Source: Candidatus Altimarinota bacterium
Lineage (GTDB): Bacteria > Patescibacteriota > Gracilibacteria > Absconditabacterales > Absconditicoccaceae
Direction of reading: 5' to 3'
Length of the DNA: 64,000 bases
NCBI GenBank assembly: GCA_021734475.1
Contig: JAIPIU010000002.1
Coordinates: 145,592-209,591, forward strand
Shown here: positions 33,961 to 46,300 of the stretch, piece by piece
Numbering within the stretch: the first letter of the stretch is position 1
Layout of the letters: the number at the start of each line of letters is the position of its first letter
The notes under the pieces: generated by a model
What the model was told of the DNA's origin: nothing
Database searches by the model: none
What the model saw: only the letters and a program-made list of their open reading frames with translations
Program-made: the position numbers and the translations under genes

Positions 33961-35259
33961 TTATTTTCTAAATTTTATACTTCATATAAATCAACGACTC
34001 CTAAGTAATAGTCGTAAACTAATCACAAACAAAGCTATTCATATAAATATAAAAGATCAACTGATTCATATAATTCAAGATAATATACCAAATATTATTG
34101 CTCCAAATATATCTCACAATCTTCATGTAAATTCACCTACACCTGTGATTGTTCATATATCATTAGATTTTACATTATCGGAAATTAATCCTGAAATTAC
34201 TGGTCTAATAGCTGCTAGTCACAAAGCTATGCCAAAAGATATTGTTATTATTGCTCGAAATCATTCATTATATCATAGTAGAGTATACATAAATGATAAG
34301 AATAAAAATATTAATAATACAAATGCTTTTTTATTAAATTTATCAGCAATAGATCCAGAAAAAAATCAAATTAAATATGGAGCTCTCATTACAGCTACTA
34401 TTATCGCTATTTGAGCCAGAGATAAATTATTTTGAATAGATACTATAGGTATAAACAAAAATCATATATAATTTAGAGCATTAAAAGCAAATTCAAAAGA
34501 TATAGGTCATATAAGTTTTTTTGATGAATTTCTCAAGGTTTCAAATACTCTCTTGAATGATCCAAAAGAAAAAATGGAACGAAAAAACTGGTGGAGAAAG
34601 CTCTCTTTTTGGAATATTTCTTTTAATCTTTTATCCTTGAATTCTGGGAGCTTATTATCAGTAAACAAAGATAATATAGAAAACAAAAACAAAAATATAA
34701 ATACATAGTGTAGATCTATATAATCTATAAACAATGCTACCAACAAACTTCACAATACTAATGCTAAATTTGCACTAGAAAAAAATAAACCAAAAGATGT
34801 TCAGCTATTATTCTTTTTTACTCGATGACGGATATATGTTTGATATGTTACCAGTAGTGATGCTGTAGCTATACCATTAAATATTACAGCCACAAGTAAT
34901 ATTTCTATAGAAAAAAATACTCATGCAAAGAAATAAAATATTGCAGCAATTGCATAAAATATTTTACTCAAAAAAATAACATACTTCATATTGGTATGAT
35001 CATCTAGTTCTCAAATTGGTAGAGTAAATATCATTTTTGCTCCAGCCAAAATAGCCCCAATAATAGATACCCAAAAAATATTATCTACAATGGTTTTTAC
35101 ATAAACAGAAAAAAAGGTGTCAGCTCCCAGTCCCCATCATAGCATAAATATAAAGAAAGAGAACGAAACCATTTTGATGGATATAGGCAAAGAAAAGAAT
35201 TTTTTCTGTATTATTTTTATCAATCATTCTTTTGGATGTTCTTTTATATTGATTTTCAT
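33961..35259 (-). CDS. Major facilitator superfamily transporter
   Basis: A 432-residue protein with about 12 hydrophobic segments in two groups of six, separated near residues 195-230 by a cytoplasmic loop rich in Lys, Phe and Glu. A motif-A-like loop follows helix 2 (GELDDHTNMKYV) and a counterpart after helix 8 (GSIADKFNKK). This is the normal MFS layout. The substrate cannot be told. Its stop codon is directly adjacent to the stop of the convergent U32 gene. Confidence 0.82.
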
Positions 35260-35314
35260 AAATCGCTTTAATTGCTAAATCAAATCAATTCTAAACAAAA
35301 TTTTTTTTTTGTCA

Positions 35315-35346
35315 AAAAACGGACATTAGTCAAGACTCCGTTTTTT
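35315..35346. terminator. Bidirectional terminator between MFS and SPFH genes
   Basis: AAAAACGGA (35315-35323) pairs with TCCGTTTTT (35337-35345). On the minus strand it follows the SPFH gene stop, separating that gene from the MFS gene. Confidence 0.85.
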
Positions 35347-35367
35347 ATTTACAAATATATAAAATAA

Positions 35368-36129
35368 TTATTTTACATTAAATTTTTTACCTAATCATTC
35401 TATAGCGTTCATTATTTCTATAGGTATCATCCAAACAGTTGTGTTTGATTGATCGGAACTTATATCATTTACAGATTGTAATGTTCTCAAGTGTAGTGCT
35501 CATGGCGCTTTAGCAAGCATTTCAGCAGCTTTTTTGAGATTCTCAGATGATGCAAGTTCTCATTCCGAAGTGATAATTTTAGCTCTTTTTTCTCTTTCAG
35601 CTTCAGCTTGTTTACCAATAGTTCTTTTTAGATCATCGGGGATGTTTATATCTTTTATTTCAACAGATAGTACATCTATTCATCGTGAATCAGATTTTTC
35701 ATCAACAATTTTCTTTATCTCTGCGCTAGCTTCATCTCTCTTTGCTAATAGCTCATCCAACTCAAATTTTCAAACAATATTTCTCATAGTAGTTTGAGCA
35801 AATTGAGTCATAGCATAGTCAAGATATTTTACATTGATTACAGATCTATCTACCTGATCTTCTTTTACTTTATAATATATTACAGCATTAATATTACATG
35901 AAATATTGTCCTTTGTCATAGCTTCTTGACTAGGTACATCTACAGCTTTTTCTCTAATATCTACATTACTGGTTCTTTGTATTATAGGTACAATGTATTT
36001 AAGTCCTGGTGTCAAAATTCATGTATATTTTCATAGTGTAAATACTACTTTCCTATAATATTGTTTTACTACTCTTATTCATGATATCAAAAATAAAATA
36101 ATAATTCCCAATAAAAAATTTCCAGCCAT
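35368..36129 (-). CDS. SPFH/band 7 (stomatin-like, slipin) protein
   Basis: A 253-residue protein with an N-terminal membrane helix (residues about 4-20) followed by a band-7 domain: [29 protein letters not shown] and the conserved stretches [17 protein letters not shown]-like [16 protein letters not shown] and [19 protein letters not shown]. The C-terminal helix is Ala/Glu-rich, which drives oligomerisation. Such proteins organise membrane microdomains and often regulate FtsH-type proteases. The next gene upstream on this strand is a membrane protein, not the usual NfeD partner. Confidence 0.88.
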
Positions 36130-36154
36130 TTTAGTAAAGATTATAATATAAAAA

Positions 36155-36793
36155 CTATTTTCTATCAATCTTCTTATAATAATTATATACTGTAAATAAT
36201 ATAATAAACAAGACTAAACCTCAAATAATAATCCAAGTTACATAAGAGTTTTGATTTTCTAAAAACATATTACCAAAATTAAATTTATTTTCATCTCTTA
36301 TAAATTTTCAAAAAATAATCGTTATCAAAATACCAAAAATAAAAAGAATAGGTAATATTTTAAAAATATTTGAAATATCCGATGATTTGTCTATTGCTTC
36401 ATCTTGATTATTTAGATCAAATCTTAAATTTTCATTTTCTTTTTCATCGGGGTTTTTGCTATTCTCATTTTTTAAATTTCATACAACATCTACTATCTTA
36501 AATAAATCTGATTCAGAATTAATTTTTCTTTTTTTTTCTTGTTCTGCTATTTTTTTTATGGTCTCCCAAAAACCTCATCCATTTTTCATCATCATCTCTT
36601 TAAGTCATGATTTTTTATATTTCCATATCATAGAAAATATAGCTATTCAAAAAATCAAAAATACAATCAAAAAATCTCACCAAGCTCACAAATTTTCTCC
36701 TAGATTACCTATAAGTCCAAAAACAAAAAAAATAGCTATAATAATTCACAAACTGCTATTTTTTTTTGATTTATTTAAATTTACTTTATCCAT
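36155..36793 (-). CDS. Hypothetical membrane protein (212 residues)
   Basis: Two hydrophobic segments at about residues 15-35 and 40-58, a charged, helical middle region rich in Lys, Glu and Asn (about 60-140), then two more hydrophobic segments at about 142-160 and 180-202, ending in a basic tail. Contains UGA glycines. Not recognised; lacks the beta-barrel features expected of an NfeD partner. It lies 25 bases upstream of the SPFH gene on the same strand, so the two are probably co-transcribed. Confidence 0.65.
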
Positions 36794-36812
36794 AAAATCT
36801 GAAAAAATAAAT

Positions 36813-37157
36813 TTATTTTTTCATGCTAGTATTTCTTCTTAATTTATTTCTTGTCCAACCAGAAATAGGTACAGAAACCATTTCAGATCATCCAGATGGA
36901 GTTCTAATATATCTATATCCATCAGGATCTACTCTAAGTCTAGTCTCCCAACAAATTTTTCTTCCTTTCAAAAACCAATTATATGTAGATCATTTAGGGT
37001 TTGTATATACTCATACAATACCAATCTCTTTTGAATCTTCCAAATCAAGTTTTCTTTTTGGATATTCAAATCTTTTAGATCCTTTCAATCTATTTGCTTG
37101 TTTTTGTTGTATAGACTTTTTTTTAGCAATTCATTGCTTGTTTGTTCTAGATGCCAT
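36813..37157 (-). CDS. Small basic hypothetical protein
   Basis: A 114-residue protein, strongly basic at both ends (KKKSIQQKQANRLKGSKR and TRNKLRRN). The centre reads as beta strands with aromatic residues (STYNWFLKGRKICWETRLRV, DGYRYIRTPSG). UGA encodes four of its glycines. The composition resembles nucleic-acid-binding or ribosome-associated proteins, but no family is recognised. It starts upstream of the membrane and SPFH genes on the same strand. Confidence 0.6.
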
Positions 37158-37262
37158 CTTTAAAACATAAAACTTAAAATAATTATCAGTATTCACTGAA
37201 TCTACCTCAATAATAATAAAAGCCAAATTAAATTCAAGTTCTTACTTTTTACTATATTGATT

Positions 37263-37335
37263 AGCCTGAAACCGGGATTGAACCGGTGACCTCACCCTTA
37301 CCATGGGTGCGCTCTACCGACTGAGCTATCCAGGC
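37263..37335 (-). tRNA. tRNA-Thr (anticodon GGU)
   Basis: Full cloverleaf on the minus strand. The acceptor stem GCCTGGA pairs with TTCAGGC (one G-U). The D arm is GCTC/GAGC, the anticodon arm CACCC/GGGTG with loop ATGGTAA (anticodon GGT in DNA), and the T arm ACCGG/CCGGT with TTCAATC loop. CCA is not encoded. Confidence 0.95.
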
Positions 37336-37372
37336 ATGTTTTTTTAAAAATAACAGTTAATAATTGATAGAA

Positions 37373-37429
37373 TACCATGGGTGCGCTCGGACTTTATCCC
37401 GCAAAGCGGTAGACTGAGCTATCTAGGTA
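37373..37429 (-). pseudogene. Damaged 5' half copy of tRNA-Thr(GGU)
   Basis: Sixteen bases (37373-37388) are identical to the D-arm/anticodon part of the neighbouring tRNA, and 37410-37429 match its acceptor/D-arm side with four differences. A 21-base GC-rich segment (37389-37409) is inserted between them in the D loop. The copy stops at the anticodon loop; no 3' half is present nearby. Confidence 0.75.
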
Positions 37430-37507
37430 TTTTATTTACAATCAATAGTTAATAATTTCTAGTGTCAAATTCAAGTCAGAATTTAAAATATTAGTATTCT
37501 TAAATAA

Positions 37508-37540
37508 AAAAAAGCTCACTTTCGTGACCTATTTTTTGTT
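37508..37540 (-). terminator. Terminator of the small protein gene at 37557
   Basis: On the minus strand GGTCAC-GAAA-GTGAGC forms a stable GAAA-loop hairpin (one mismatch) followed by a T run. Confidence 0.7.
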
Positions 37541-37556
37541 TTTATTTTGCAATCTA

Positions 37557-37754
37557 CTAATTAATTTCAGCTGCAGCATGAATTTGATTTCATTCACTTT
37601 CAATCCCCAAATTATTAGCAAACAACATCAAAAATGACATTAAAACAAAACCCAAAGAAATTCAAATTATAAGTTCTTTTCAAGCGAACTTTTTTTTAAT
37701 ATAGATCAGACTCTTTTTTAGTCATTTAAATTTTTTAAATAAATTTTTAGTCAT
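37557..37754 (-). CDS. Small single-TM protein
   Basis: A 65-residue ORF with a basic N-terminus rich in Lys (about residues 1-27), one hydrophobic segment (about 28-46, IIGISLGFVLMSFLMLFA) and a short polar tail. The layout is that of a small membrane-anchored protein or an uncleaved signal. No family recognised. A terminator follows it. Confidence 0.6.
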
Positions 37755-37953
37755 TTTGTTTTTCGTTATTTCTAAATGGGGTAGTATATAATAACATAAA
37801 ATATTTTTTTTGTCAAAAGAAAATCTAATTCTGATTAATTTTTTCAAAATTGATACTTGTCTTATTTTATATCTATATCACAGTATGTTAAAAGCATATT
37901 GTATAATTTTTTTTAATAAATGGTTTATTTAGCAAAAAAAGCCCTGTGAAAAT

Positions 37954-37981
37954 TTGACAATATTTTTATTTAAGCTAAAAT
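37954..37981 (+). promoter_or_regulatory. Sigma70-type promoter of the 38018 operon
   Basis: TTGACA at 37954-37959 and TAAAAT at 37976-37981 with a 16-base spacer. Downstream TTACCTATGTATTATA matches the same region after the 5776 promoter. The remaining 37755-38017 gap is AT-rich with no gene. Confidence 0.7.
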
Positions 37982-38017
37982 TACCTATGTATTATATTTT
38001 ACTATAAATTTATAACC

Positions 38018-41000
38018 ATGACAGGTCCAGAAAATTATGTAAAAGATATAGAGTCGAGTGATAAATTGAGTACTACTGAGTTATCGGTTCTAAATGCTTA
38101 TGTTGAAGCAGAATTTAGAAAATTTTCCGAAGATAATGAAATTAATGAAAGCAATAGAGATAAAAAACAAGAAGAATTCAATACCAAGATAGATGAGATC
38201 GTAGAAGCTGAAAAGGAAAAAGCTCTTTTTGCTGAAATTATAAAGTTTGATTTTGAACTTACTGATTTAGCTACTCAAATAGATCTCCAAAATTTACAAA
38301 ATGATGTAGATCAAAATACAGATAAATTAGATTCCAAATCTATTGAAAATAAAATTAAATGAAAATTTACTCTTTTCAATTGAGTAAAATTATCAGATAT
38401 ATCTGATGAAATTGCAAAACTATGATCAGCAGATCAAACAAAAATAATAGACTTATTATCAAAATGAAAAGTTACAGAATTACAAAAAATATTATGAAAA
38501 GATAATTTACCCAAATACTGATTTGATTGAAAATTTTGATCAGAGACTTTATCTGGTTTGGAAATTTATACAAACGATAATGCTGACAACACAAACGATA
38601 ATGCTGACAATACAAATGATAACACTGGTAACACAAACGATAACGCTGACAATACAAACGATAACGCTGACAATACAAATGATAACACTGACAATACAAA
38701 CGATAACGTTGATAATACAAACGAGCCAGAAGTCGATCCAAACATTTTGACAGAAGTTACAGACGAAACAGAAAAAGCAAAAATAACATCTAAACTATTT
38801 GATATCACAGAATTCAAACGATGAAAAATCCAAAAAAATTGAGCTTGATTATATTTTGCAGAGATTAATGCTACTATAGATTGAACTGAATATGAAGTAT
38901 GATCACTCAAATTTGATGCAGATTGAAACCTTTTACCAGACCAATTAATAAAAACAACAAATAAAGAACGAGAAGCTTTATATTTTGTAGATGATAACAA
39001 AATCAAATTTCTTGCTAGATATTCTGATTGAATGTATCTTACAAAAGATACAGTTACTTGAATTACACCTATAGAGAAACCAGAAAGTTTAGATAATCAA
39101 TATGGCTACAAACCAACAGAATTTAATCTAATGGAATGATCAGAAGTTCATTATGAATTCAAAGATGACTTATGATATTCAGTTGACGACCTAGAACATA
39201 AACACCCAAAATTAAAAAATATTATGGACAAGATTATAGATGAAGAAGAATGAAAAGAAAATTTATCTAGAAGAAAATTTAAAATAAATTTGAGTCCAAA
39301 TGACTGATTAGCGAAAATTATTTTGGACATAGATAGCGGAAAATTAGATATCAATCGAGACAAAAAATGAAGAATTTCTACTGCTGATATCAAAAAATAT
39401 TTTCCATATTACGAACGTGAATGATGAATGGATAATGAAAGAAGAAAGATTGCTATGATATTAAATCAGGCTGATCAAAATGATTTATTAAATTTTGCAT
39501 ATGACGCACAATCATATTGAGAGACATACAAAGAAAAATTTCAACAAGCTGATAGGTTTGACCAAATAGCGGATAACTTATCTTCTGAAAATATTTTAGA
39601 AGCATTGTGTGATTTCAATACTGATTGACAGATTTCCGTTGTTGAAGGTAGAACACAACTCAAATCAAAATTCAAAACAGAACAATGAAAATATCCATGA
39701 CGAAGAAAAGATTTCAAAAAAGAGAAAGAGCAACGAAAGGAAACAAATAAAGATTATAAAAAATCACAAGAATGAATATGAGATGCAGCTACTATTTTTG
39801 GTCCACAATTATATTCAGAAATCAATAGAGCAATAGCGGTATTAGATGTAAAACTCAAATATGAACCAGATACCAAATCTGAATATATGAGAAAATATAA
39901 TCTTACAGCTGCTGATCTTGAGTGAGATTGAAATGATCTGACATGAGAAAAAATAGTTATAGAAAATATTATGAGAAATATTGCTTGGACAACCACCAAT
40001 CCATCTTTGGAAAGAGCTATATCCAATGTAAAAGCCAACCAACGAACTAAACAGAAATTACTTGAATTTGCTCAAAATTTTACATGAAAAGAATGATTTG
40101 ATAATTACTGAAATTTTCAACCACTATTTGCCAAGGCTATAGAAGAGTTAAATTGATCAAGTGCTACTATCACTCCTGATTTAGTTGATAATTTGACTGG
40201 AGTAGAGAGATTGGATACATGATTTGATAGATATTCTATGATAGAAAAAGAGCTTAATGCTTACTTTTCCAAACATCCAGAAATGGAAGCAAAATTCAAA
40301 TCTGATTGATTTACAGATACTAAACATACATTTATTACATGACTTATGTCAGTGTTGGATAACTTACAGGTAAGTCTGAGTCCAGATCAATGATGAATTA
40401 CAAAGTCTTTTGATACAAAGAAATATAGACATAAACTAGAAAATGAATTTACTAGAAATCTGATTTGATGATGACTAACATTCAATCCAAATTGAACTAT
40501 TTGACTCAAGTCTGATATATGAAAATACGATTTTTCAGAAAATTGAAAATTTGTACGATGACGAAATGTATGACCATGAGTACAATACAATGCAGCCACA
40601 TGAATATTAGCAGTAACTCTTAGTGCATCTGCAGAAGCTGCTCGACAATATAATTACAAATGAGTAATTACTTCAAGACTAGATGATATCAAGACATGAA
40701 AATATATATGACTACAATGATGAACTACAAATGTTTGATGAGAATTAGCATGAAATTTTGCTTGAGCTTGAGTAGCTGCATTAGAGGTTATTTGGAAACA
40801 AGATCCCAAACAATGAGTAGAACAAATGACTCGCCAATATAGAGATATTTCTTCTTGAATATTTTATTTACCTACAAATATTGATTCCAAACATATACAA
40901 AACAAAGCTTCATTGGAAAAATATTTAACATCTAGATTAACTACTGTAAAAAATTGAGCCAAAGAACCATTCAAAACTTTTATAGCAAACAACGAATGAT

Positions 41001-43318
41001 TTTTGAAATGAAATATCAAAAATATATCTGACTATTTCGATAAAAAATGAATATTCAAATTAATGAACGATATGCCAACTGAATTCGCATGACCCAAAAA
41101 GAGAAATGCTATCAATAATTTAATACAAGTACTTCAAACTTGAATAGTAGATTCACGAAGAGATTATATGTATGATCAGTTACATTGAAAAGTATCCGTT
41201 ACCAAACTTGGTTGATGAATATGAATATGATACATGACAGTAGATTGAGTATCTTTTGGAATACCATTCCCAACATTAAATTTCAATATATCTACTTGGA
41301 GAAAAAATTATGTTTCATGAGCTGCAGGAAAATATATGGACCAAGAAATTATTCGTAATTGACAGACACAGTGACATACAGATGAATTTCAACCTGATCT
41401 ATCCAATATTGCTCCAGAGCAAAGATTAAATGCTTATGCTGAATATATTGAATCTATTTACAATATAAATGATAATAATAGAGACAACTTATTTGCTGTA
41501 AGAGCAGAAGAAGGTAAAATTATATTTACTTCTAATTGAGAAAAGAAAATAAAAGATATGATAGATATACGTTGTAAAGTTGATCAAGACGTCTTGGATA
41601 ATATTTCATATTCCGAGGATTGAACGACACTTACAATATGAGATGTGGGATGAATATCTGCATTTACTAGTTCAGATGGTCAGTCTTCTAGAAATTTCCT
41701 CATTATATGACAGACATGAACAGTAGATAAAAACAATAATCCAAATACTGCGATACTCAAATATCCACATCCGCCTCAGAGTTATATATGAGATATCAAA
41801 GAAATAAAGCCTATTACCTACGAAAAAACCTGACTAAAATCACGAACATACCAAGACATAAGTGATTTCTTGGACTCAAGTTTTATAGCAAATTGAGAGA
41901 CTTCTGTTACCAATATAGAAGATGTAAAAACTGAAATATTATCAAAGGTTAGAGAAATATCAGGTAATTTATTTATTGATTGATTAAATGGTCAATCTTG
42001 ATTATCCAAATTTCCTACTACATGAACACTAATTTTTACAAAAAATAAAGCTTGAACAATAGAAATTACATCATCAGAGTCTCCTACAGATAAACTAGAT
42101 GTCCAATATTACTATATCGAAACTTCATGATGATCGTCTGAGGTAATAAATAATACTGTTACAAATACATATAATTTTGAAAATCTATTTTCATATCCAG
42201 ATATAGATGAAATATTTGAAGATCCGAAAGTTTTGGAAGAATTAGCAAGGCTTGATAATTGAAGAATAAATACTTTAAATGATTTCTTGGATAAAGCTTC
42301 TCATGATATAGATTCTGATAATGATGTAAATATAGATGATGAAGAATATCAAGAAGCAGCACAAATACTGAAGAAATTTTTATGATCCAACTATCAAGAT
42401 ATAGTTGAAATTTTGGATGGAACTGATATAGACTCCAAAGTTTTGGTAATCAATAGAATGAAATGAATATTTGCAACAGACGCTAGAGTTTCAAAATGAA
42501 AGAATATACAAGCAATAGTTAGTGGTAGAACAGAAGCTTACAAAAAACTTTCATGACCATCATGAGAAAAATTACCCGATTTTGCTACAAATTATAGACA
42601 AAATATAGTTGATCAATTATCTTCTCAAACAGATTTGTCTCAAAATATCCAAGAATGATTGTTTGGATATACAGCCTTTTATAGAAAATGAACTAAACTC
42701 AATGAATGAAGAACTTTTTCTATGACAGCTCTATGAGCTACCAAAGTTTTGTGAGGGCTGACAGAAAAATTCACATGAGTAGATGAGTCTATTGCTAAGA
42801 AATGGTTCACTGAAAATCTAAAATATAATACACATGATCTAGATATGATTACAAAGTCTATAAATACACAATTACCTGAGTGAGAAAGCAATTTAACCAC
42901 TGATCAGATTTTTGATCTTTTATCTTGAAAATCACTTGACATTTGAGAGAAAATATTTACATTAAATTCAGAATGTGTGTTTTATTTATTATGAGAATGT
43001 GCTAACGAATCTGTTTGATTAAAAATAAATTGACTCACTATCAAAACCAAAACTGAAACACCAGTAATTATAGATCCTACAATCAAAAAAGAATCTTACT
43101 GATGATCGATTACTCCAGTAGATGAATACGATGGTTGAATAGATATCTCTGCTAGAAATCTTAGTGTAGCTATGGTTCCATGAGCTTATGAGCATAGATT
43201 TTGAATCAATCTTTCTGGAAAAAATAGATTTAAAGAATGATGAGATCAGTGATGAGATGATGAATGATGAGATCAATGAGTAGAAGTAGAATGATGAGAT
43301 CAATGATGATGAGGTTAA
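38018..43318 (+). CDS. Giant protein with peptidoglycan-binding-like module and Asn/Asp repeat
   Basis: A 1766-residue ORF under code 25. Residues 1-110 are acidic and helical. Residues about 146-185 resemble a peptidoglycan-binding (PGBD) module: VTELQKILGKDN...FDGKFGSETL. A seven-residue Asn/Asp repeat follows (about 185-233). Near residue 1430 the sequence DIDSDNDVNIDD fits an EF-hand/calcium-binding loop. The last 35 residues are a Gly/Asp-rich tail, most of whose glycines are UGA (EGGDQGGDDEGGDQG). There is no obvious signal peptide. Family not recognised overall. It is followed after 38 bases by the DUF11 surface protein, so a joint role at the envelope is plausible. Confidence 0.8.
38570..38716 (+). 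repeat. Seven tandem 21-base coding repeats
   Basis: Seven copies of a 21-base unit encode TNDNADN-type heptapeptides with small changes (A, T, G or V at one position). The repeat sits directly after the PGBD-like module and probably forms a flexible, possibly calcium-binding linker. Confidence 0.9.
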
Positions 43319-43356
43319 AATCTTATTTCAAATTTAGTTTGTAAAATCAATTTCCA

Positions 43357-46300
43357 ATGAAAAAAGTATTATTGTCTTTAGCTTTATTTGTATGATTATG
43401 AGTATCTTTTTCTTTTTGACAAAGTATAGCTACTTTAAATTGATCTATGCCTACAGATACTACTACACTGAATTCTAGCACTATAAACAATTATCGACAG
43501 ACTTGTCTAAATCAACCATGAAACAATGATAATATCCAAAAGGCTATTTATCTAAATTCTACTATAAATCCAAATTTCTATTATGGATACCGAAATACGG
43601 TAGCTACACGTGTAAAAGCAATATTAAATAACACTACCATGTTAATTTACAATCCATGAACATTTTCTAATAATTGACAATTTACTTTTCTATCAAATCT
43701 AAATCCAAATTTAAATTCACCAAATACATATACAGTAGCTGTTACTGCTTTACAAAATACAGTACAAGCAACAGCAAATAATGTATGAAGAACAAACGTA
43801 GCATGAATGTATGTTCTTTTTGGTAAATACAAAACATATGCTGCTGCATGAAGCAATAGTTCAAATACATATTGATATAGACCTACATATACACAGACCA
43901 ATGCGACTATATTACACAAAAACTTATCTGATCCATGACTTTATACAGAGTTGTATTCTTGTGTAAGATATTATGTAGCTAAATGTTGAGATGGAGTGAG
44001 AGATTATCCATGAGTACAGATCAACTGATTAATTGTTGAATGAAATCCAAATGAACAATGTGATGGTAGTGATTGAGTTACTCCGTGATACTCTTGTAAC
44101 TCATCTTGTCAATTGGTACAAAATCAGCAATTAGCAGATCTATCAGTTACAAAAACAGTTAATAATTCTACTCCTATAGTATGATCAAATGTTACATTCA
44201 CAATGGTCTTAAATAATGCTTGACTATATGCTGCATGAAATGTTACACTTACTGATATACTTCCTAGTTGATATACTTATGTATCACATACTACTACTCA
44301 ATGAACATATACTCCATCCAATTGAATATGGAATGTATGAAATATAAATGTAAATCAAAATCTGACTTTGACTATTACAGCTCAAGTCCAATCAGCATGA
44401 ACATATATAAATACAATAGAAGTTACATCATCTGATAAACCAGATCCTGATTCTACTCCCAATAATCATATTGCATCAGAGGACGATCAAGCATCAGCCA
44501 CTGTTAATCCTCTATCACCAGCTCCTACTTGTACATTAACAGTTAATCCTACAAGTATAGTTAGTTGATGATTGGCTAGTGTTTCATGGAACATCAATTG
44601 ATCATTTTTATCACCCACATATATATATGTAAATCCACAAGTTCCATGAGCGTTTCCACATTTAGTAAATACTCCTACATGAACGACATATGCTTCGCCA
44701 ACAACTCCATGAACATATACATTTACAATGACGGTAGTTAATCCTATTAGTTGATTGTCATGAGTATGTACAGCCACTTTAAATGTATGACAAAGTTCTC
44801 CTATATTAACAATACAAAAGACATTACTTGAAAATAAATCTTACTTTTCATGAGATCAAGTTTGATTTAAAATTACTTTTCAAAATATATGACAATGAAT
44901 AGCTAATCAAGTTGTTTTAACTGATATTTTACCTAGTTCGCTTACTTATCTTTCTAGTTCAATATATTGAGTAAGTGCAAATTTAAGCATGGGTATGTCA
45001 TGAGCAAATTCTGTTATTACTTATAATTGATTTAATCTTCCTGCATGAGCAAGTTGATATATGATTATTACATGAGTTTTGTTGTCAAATAATGCATGAA
45101 ACAACACTATAAATTATACAGATATATATGCATCCAATCATCCAATAGTTTCAGCGACTGCTCAATTTACTGTATGAGTAGTGCCAAGTAACGAAGTTGT
45201 ATTTACAAAAATATGAAATAAATCTGATTATCAATTATGAGAAAACATTACATTTACAGTTTCTACTACCAATAATTGACCAGCTCCTATAAATGATTTG
45301 ACTATCACAGATATACGACCAAATTCATCTTGTATTACATATAATTCTCGAAGTTCAAACGATTGATTTACCAATCCATCCAATATGAATCGGTTTAGAT
45401 CATGAGTTTTGAATGTATGAGAGACAGTTACATTGACTTTAAATTGAACAATATCTACAAATAGTTCATGTGCTCTATGATATATCAACACTGCAAATCT
45501 AACTTATTATCTATATTGATCACTACAAAACAAAACTGCTAATTATCCATTCAATGTTTTAGCTCAGTCTCAATGTGAATCTCTTACATCAGATTATTGA
45601 ACAGTTATTTTATTAGAAGATGATGAAGCTAGAGCTAAATTTACTTGTGAAACAGTTAACTGAGTTCAGTGAAATATCAAAATAGATTGTGGTAATTGAC
45701 AACAATTAAATTGATTCTGATCTTCTTTCACAGATTATTGTGAATACGATGATGCAGATACATACACTGTTACCTGTTATGTGGAGAACACAACTAGCGA
45801 ACAATGTGAAGAAACTATTATAGTGGATAACTGATTCTTGTGATATTGTGGTAACTGAATACGTGAATGATACGAAGACTGTGATCTATGATGAACTTCA
45901 TCTCAAAGAAATAATTGAATAGAAATAGAAGATGATTTAGATCTAGACTGACTAGATGCAGATGAATATGCAAATAGATGATATAGCTGTAGAAATTGTG
46001 CAATCATATGAGGTGACTATGAGCCAGTAATGTGTTTCAATATCAATACAACTTTATCAGTACAAAAATGAGAAGTACTGCCGTTTCGATGGAATCTAGA
46101 ATGAGATAATATAGTAGACGAAAATGATTGTGAAGATGCAGATCCAGGAGATATATTAGAAGATAGTTTGAGATGTACTTTCAAAATATACAATGGTCAT
46201 GGTAATGAAGAAGCAGATGATGATGAAGCATATCGTATAACCAAAGACTGTAATGTAGATGAACGAGATTGAAATCAAATGTTTGATTATTTCGAAGATT

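Noticed and set aside
37263-37429. Two functional tRNA genes
   Set aside because: Only the first folds completely. The second lacks a 3' half and has an insertion in the D loop.
38570-38716. Possible CRISPR-like array
   Set aside because: The 21-base repeats are directly tandem with no spacers and translate into a regular heptapeptide in the frame of the surrounding gene.
38566-39006. Antisense ORF of 146 codons opposite the Asn/Asp repeat
   Set aside because: It mirrors the tandem repeat on the other strand, has no start context or known motif and lies wholly within a much longer convincing ORF.
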